From NCBI GenBank assembly GCA_026874595.1, contig CM049313.1, positions 74,890,659 through 74,954,658 of the forward strand: 64,000 bases of DNA, given 5' to 3'. Both the position numbers and the translations under genes were made by a program. The first letter of the stretch is position 1, and every line of letters starts with the position of its first letter. Under the pieces are notes generated by a model. That model saw nothing but the letters and a program-made list of their open reading frames with translations. It ran no database searches and had not been told where the DNA came from. This DNA comes from Sipunculus nudus (Eukaryota; Annelida; Sipuncula; Golfingiida; Sipunculidae). Of this stretch, positions 60,526-64,000 are shown piece by piece.

Positions 60526-60996
60526 TGGGGGCTCATCTGCTAGGCTTAATAGTTTTGAAATTTTATTAGGCCTTGACCTAGACACATTGTTTTATCATAC
60601 ATTGTTTACAAGAATACAGATTGTTTACAGTACATTGTTCACAGGATTTATCTGAGTGTTTTTTTGTTATTTTTTTTTTAACATCTTAACATGGCAGATT
60701 TCAAACCTGAGACATTTGTTGACGATCCCGATCCTGATCAACTTGAACAGTTGACAAAAGAACAGTTGTTGCGTTTGGGAAAATACTTGGGGCTAAGTAT
60801 GAAAAAAGCTTTGAGAAAGCCTGATATCATTGCTAGAATCATGCAGGATCTAGTTAGCAAAGGTTTAATTGAAGTTGAAACATAAAAAAAATGACAGCCT
60901 TGCTATGCAATTAGAATTTTAAAAGTTGGAAATGCAACATGAGCTAGCATTAAAACAGTTAGTATTAGAAAAAGAAAAACAGAGAGAAGAGAGGTG
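60526..60996 (+). pseudogene. LTR retrotransposon 5' internal region with gag-like fragment
   Basis: TGGGGGCTCATC at 60526, right after LTR2, is a second primer-binding site of the tRNA-Pro type. An ATG at 60691 opens a 64-codon frame (60691-60885) starting MADFKPETF and containing LTKEQLLRLGKYLGL and ALRKPDIIARIMQDLVSKGL. This fits the helical N-terminal segment common at the start of Gag in Gypsy/Metaviridae-type elements. After a stop, another frame (60907-60990) encodes a coiled-coil-like LEMQHELALKQLVLEKEKQ, as seen next in such Gag proteins. No protease, reverse transcriptase or integrase follows. It is a broken, truncated gag, described here only as found. Confidence 0.6.
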
Positions 60997-61345
60997 ATAG
61001 AATATTCCAGCGGACACAGAAGCGTGTATGTCAGTTTGTGGGACCTATTCCGATAAGTGCGGCAATTATAGATTTTCTTCAGATTTTCTTCTGGATTGTG
61101 ACGGGTCTTATTTGGTCTTCAGTTTATTTTTCGGGATTGTTACAAGAGCTTTACATTGGACTGTTATTCTCCGAGGGAATTTGTGTGGGCTGTTCGTCCG
61201 GCTTATACATTTTAGGTGATTTATCGTTGTGACAGTGGTGGTATCAAGGTACAGTGCACTTTGTTTATTTTACTGTGTGATTGTATTGATTTGCTGTTCT
61301 ACTTCTGTTATACTGTGTCATTGTATTAATTAAGTGTATTGTAAT
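60997..61345. other. Unassigned DNA between gag remnant and tandem repeat
   Basis: Two overlapping hydrophobic open frames (61028-61219 and 61038-61232) are not recognised. TACTGTGT(G/C)ATTGTATT words repeat at 61272-61330. Confidence 0.35.
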
Positions 61346-62779
61346 GTTAAGTTTATTTAAGAATAAATTATAGTTATTTGTTAACAAAATAACACTGACT
61401 TTTTTATTCATTTCCCTAGACATTTCACGCTGCTTGTGTTACAGAATCTGATTCTTTTCTCCATTGCAAAATTTATGTTTATCACACATACGTGATCTGT
61501 TGATATTAGGTTCCGTAACACGATATACAGTGCATTCCAATTGCACATATTTGTATTTAAATTCCGGGATCGGCCCAATATTTTCTCGAGCAAAATGTTT
61601 ACGAAACATTCACAGCCGGGATTTTAACTAGGGAACCGTGCGATTGGATGGGGTTAAAAACCTTCCTTCTTATTGTAATATAACTGTCATCACTTTTTTT
61701 AAATGTAAACTATACAGGGCCAAACATATTTAGTCCATGGACAGTCTATGACCACCAGTCGTTATTATATGATCATAACTTCATTCCATAATTTAAAAAG
61801 TCTTAACATATATCTCGTAAGAGTCTTGATTCTGTCCTAATAATTAGGAATCCATTAATTGTTTTCTATACCTTTTCATTCAACTTGGTCCTGTCTGTTA
61901 ACCGATGACCTCTGTGGTTCCACAATGTTTCTCTTTTTTAGATTACATCTCATTTGCATGTTTTTTGTCCCAAAACATTACTTTACCGCCATTTACATTA
62001 TCATTTAACCCTATCAAATTATCATATGTGGCAGGTGCCCAAAATTTCCGTACATTATTAATTCATTTACTCCTCACGGCTCTGTTATCTGAGGTTCATG
62101 CATCACCCATAATTTCATTAATATAAGGAAAACCTCTCAACGTTGAATGCAAAACAGTTTGCTTATTCAATAGTCCTTGGCACAGCATCCTCTGCATTCA
62201 ATCCCTTTGAATAAATCACGAAGAAGCGTGAACAGAGGTTTGGGTTTAAACTAATTTGGGGTGCAATAATTCGTATATCTTGTTGAATTATATCAGAGAC
62301 TATAGCACCCTTGCAGCCATTATAATCGAGAATTATCACCCGCAAGAACCCCTGCTAATGTAATAACTTAAAAGAAAGTACTAAACTTATAGTTTTATAT
62401 TATGTTTTTCATGATCATTGTGGCATACACATATAGAGTAAAAAAATGAACCAAGTATTTATCATGTCTACATATATGATTGAGTACTTAAATGGTGACA
62501 GATGCACCATGTGATAAAATGAAGCAGCTGGAGTTAAATTTTGCAGCTACTGTTTTAGTGGAGCTATTGGTATACATTGTTGCTTCAACCTTTGAAAAAT
62601 GCAAATTTAATCAATGATCTCTGAAGTTGGCATCTTGCACATGAACTTTTGATTTCCTATCCAGACATTTTGGTCGTTTAAATTTCATGTAGCGATGATT
62701 TAGAGGGCTCTAGTTGTCATTTTACATACTGGCGCAACTAAAGGTGTCTGTCATGTTTAATGAGAATAAAACCTGGCAT
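61346..62779. repeat. 1,434-bp tandem repeat, unit 1
   Basis: This unit is repeated head to tail from 62780 with a constant offset of 1,434 bp and roughly 97% identity by eye. It contains a 60-codon minus-strand open frame (62163-62345), identical in translation in unit 2, and a second minus-strand frame (61408-61593) altered by an indel in unit 2. Neither is recognised. At 61556-61585 it carries CGGGATCGGCCCA then ATATTTTC, similar to the end of the tRNA-like part of the nearby LTRs. Confidence 0.9.
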
Positions 62780-64000
62780 GTTCAGTTTGTTTAAGAATAA
62801 ATTATAGTTATTTGTTAACAAAAAAACACTGACTTTTTTATTTATTTCCCTAGACATTTCACGCTGCTTGTGTTACAGAATCTGATTCTTTTCTCCATTG
62901 CAAAATTTATGTTCATCACACATACGTGATCTGTTGCTTTTAGGTTCCGTAACACGATATAGAGTGCATTCCAATGCACATATTTGTATTTAAATTCCGA
63001 TATCGGCCCAATATTTTCTCGAGCAAAATGTTTACGAAACATTCACAGCCGGGATTTTAACTAGGGAACCGTGCGATTGGATGGGGTTAAAAACCTTCCT
63101 TCTTATTGTAATATAACTGTCATCACTTTTTTTAAATGTAAACTATACAGGGCCAAACATATTTAGTCCATGGACAGTCTATGACCACCAGTCGTTATTA
63201 TATGATCATAACTTCATTCCATAATTTAAAAAGTCTTAACATATATCTCGTAAGAGTCTTGATTCTGTCCTAATAATTAGGCATCCATTAATTGTTTTCT
63301 ATACCTTTTCAATCAACTTGGTCCTGTCTGTTAACCGATGACCTCTGTGGTTCCTCAATGTTTCTCTTTTTTAGATTACATCTCATTTGCATGTTTTTTT
63401 GTCCCAAAACATTACTTTACCGCCATTTACATTATCATTTAACCCTATCAAATTATCATATGTGGCAGGTGCCCAAAATTTCCGTACATTATTAATTCAT
63501 TTACTCCTCACGGCTCTGTAATCTGAGGTCCATGCATCACCCATAATTTCATTAATATAAGGAAAACCTCTCAACGATGAATGCAAAACAGTCTGCTTAT
63601 TCAATAGTCCTTGGCACAGCATCCTCTGCATTCAATCCCTTTGAATAAATCACGAAGAAGCGTGAACAGAGGTTTGGGTTTAAACTAATTTGGGGTGCAA
63701 TAATTCGTATATCTTGTTGAATTATATCAGAGACTATAGCACCCTTGCAGCCATTATAATCGAGAATTATCACCCGCAAGAACCCCTGCTAATGTAATAA
63801 CATAATAAAAAGTACTAAACTTACAGTTTTATATTATGTTTTTCATGATCATAGTGGCATACACATATAGAGTAAAAGAATGAACCAAGTATTTATCATG
63901 TCTACATATATGATTGAGTACTTAAATGGTGACAGATGCACCATGTGATAAAATGAAGCAGCTGGAGTTACATTTTGCAGCTACTGTTTTAGTGGAGCTA
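62780..64000. repeat. 1,434-bp tandem repeat, unit 2 (cut by window end)
   Basis: The first 1,221 bp of a second unit are visible, and the sequence runs past the window edge. Differences from unit 1 are scattered substitutions and two one-base indels. Whether further units follow cannot be seen. Confidence 0.9.

Noticed and set aside
61028-61232. Hydrophobic frames faintly recalling a tyrosine-recombinase N-terminal segment
   Set aside because: The resemblance is limited to a few words and no catalytic R-H-R-Y residues are visible.

Overview
This looks like non-coding, repeat-laden DNA from a metazoan nuclear genome. It is AT-rich, has long (AT)n arrays and contains no operon-like gene packing. 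It carries tRNA-derived SINEs, relics of L1/Tx1-like and CR1/Jockey-like LINEs, an LTR retroelement and many short inverted-repeat (MITE-like) elements. The mix suggests a marine invertebrate, perhaps a mollusc, but that is an impression from repeat style and no diagnostic gene supports it. I find no host gene exon I can name. The window is either a gene desert or the inside of a very long intron.

Region by region. 0-13 kb holds two copies of a tRNA-derived SINE (about 1.1-1.5 kb and 2.5-2.8 kb), a long (AT)n array, an 86-bp tandem duplication, an element with inverted arrays of a GTCCGTATGCGTA-type motif (6.3-6.96 kb), a hairpin-bearing dispersed repeat (7.2 kb; relatives at 27.6-28.1 kb) and a dispersed repeat ending in a TGGCGGAGGCAAT-like motif (10.1 kb; relatives at 18.2 and 24.1 kb). 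13.97-17.24 kb is a three-layer nest: a small TIR element is split by a decayed L1/Tx1-like LINE with a 13-bp candidate target duplication, and that LINE is itself split by a 343-bp element with CCCAGTG/CACTGGG ends. 20.0-20.5 kb is a CR1/L2-type LINE tail. 22-27 kb and 39.5-39.9 kb are mostly unique, TAAT-rich DNA that could be regulatory.

30-44 kb is dense in (AT)n arrays, two related MITE families, a third SINE-like head and a long-TIR 285-bp element. 47-59 kb contains a pair of related unknown repeats (47.3/56.7 kb), a 498-bp element flanked by TTAA, a minus-strand CR1/Jockey-like RT fragment with an intact YADD (54.3-55.1 kb) and a second copy of the GGCCAAAA-ended MITE. 59.4-64 kb is the most interesting part. 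A miniature LTR element has two short LTRs, a tRNA-Pro-like primer site and a purine tract. Its LTRs carry a tRNA-like box A/box B promoter. The second LTR leads into a gag-like ORF, and the window ends in a 1,434-bp tandem repeat.

No genes cooperate in a pathway here; the layout records successive transposon insertion and decay. All alignments were made by eye, so boundaries are approximate unless a motif position is given.
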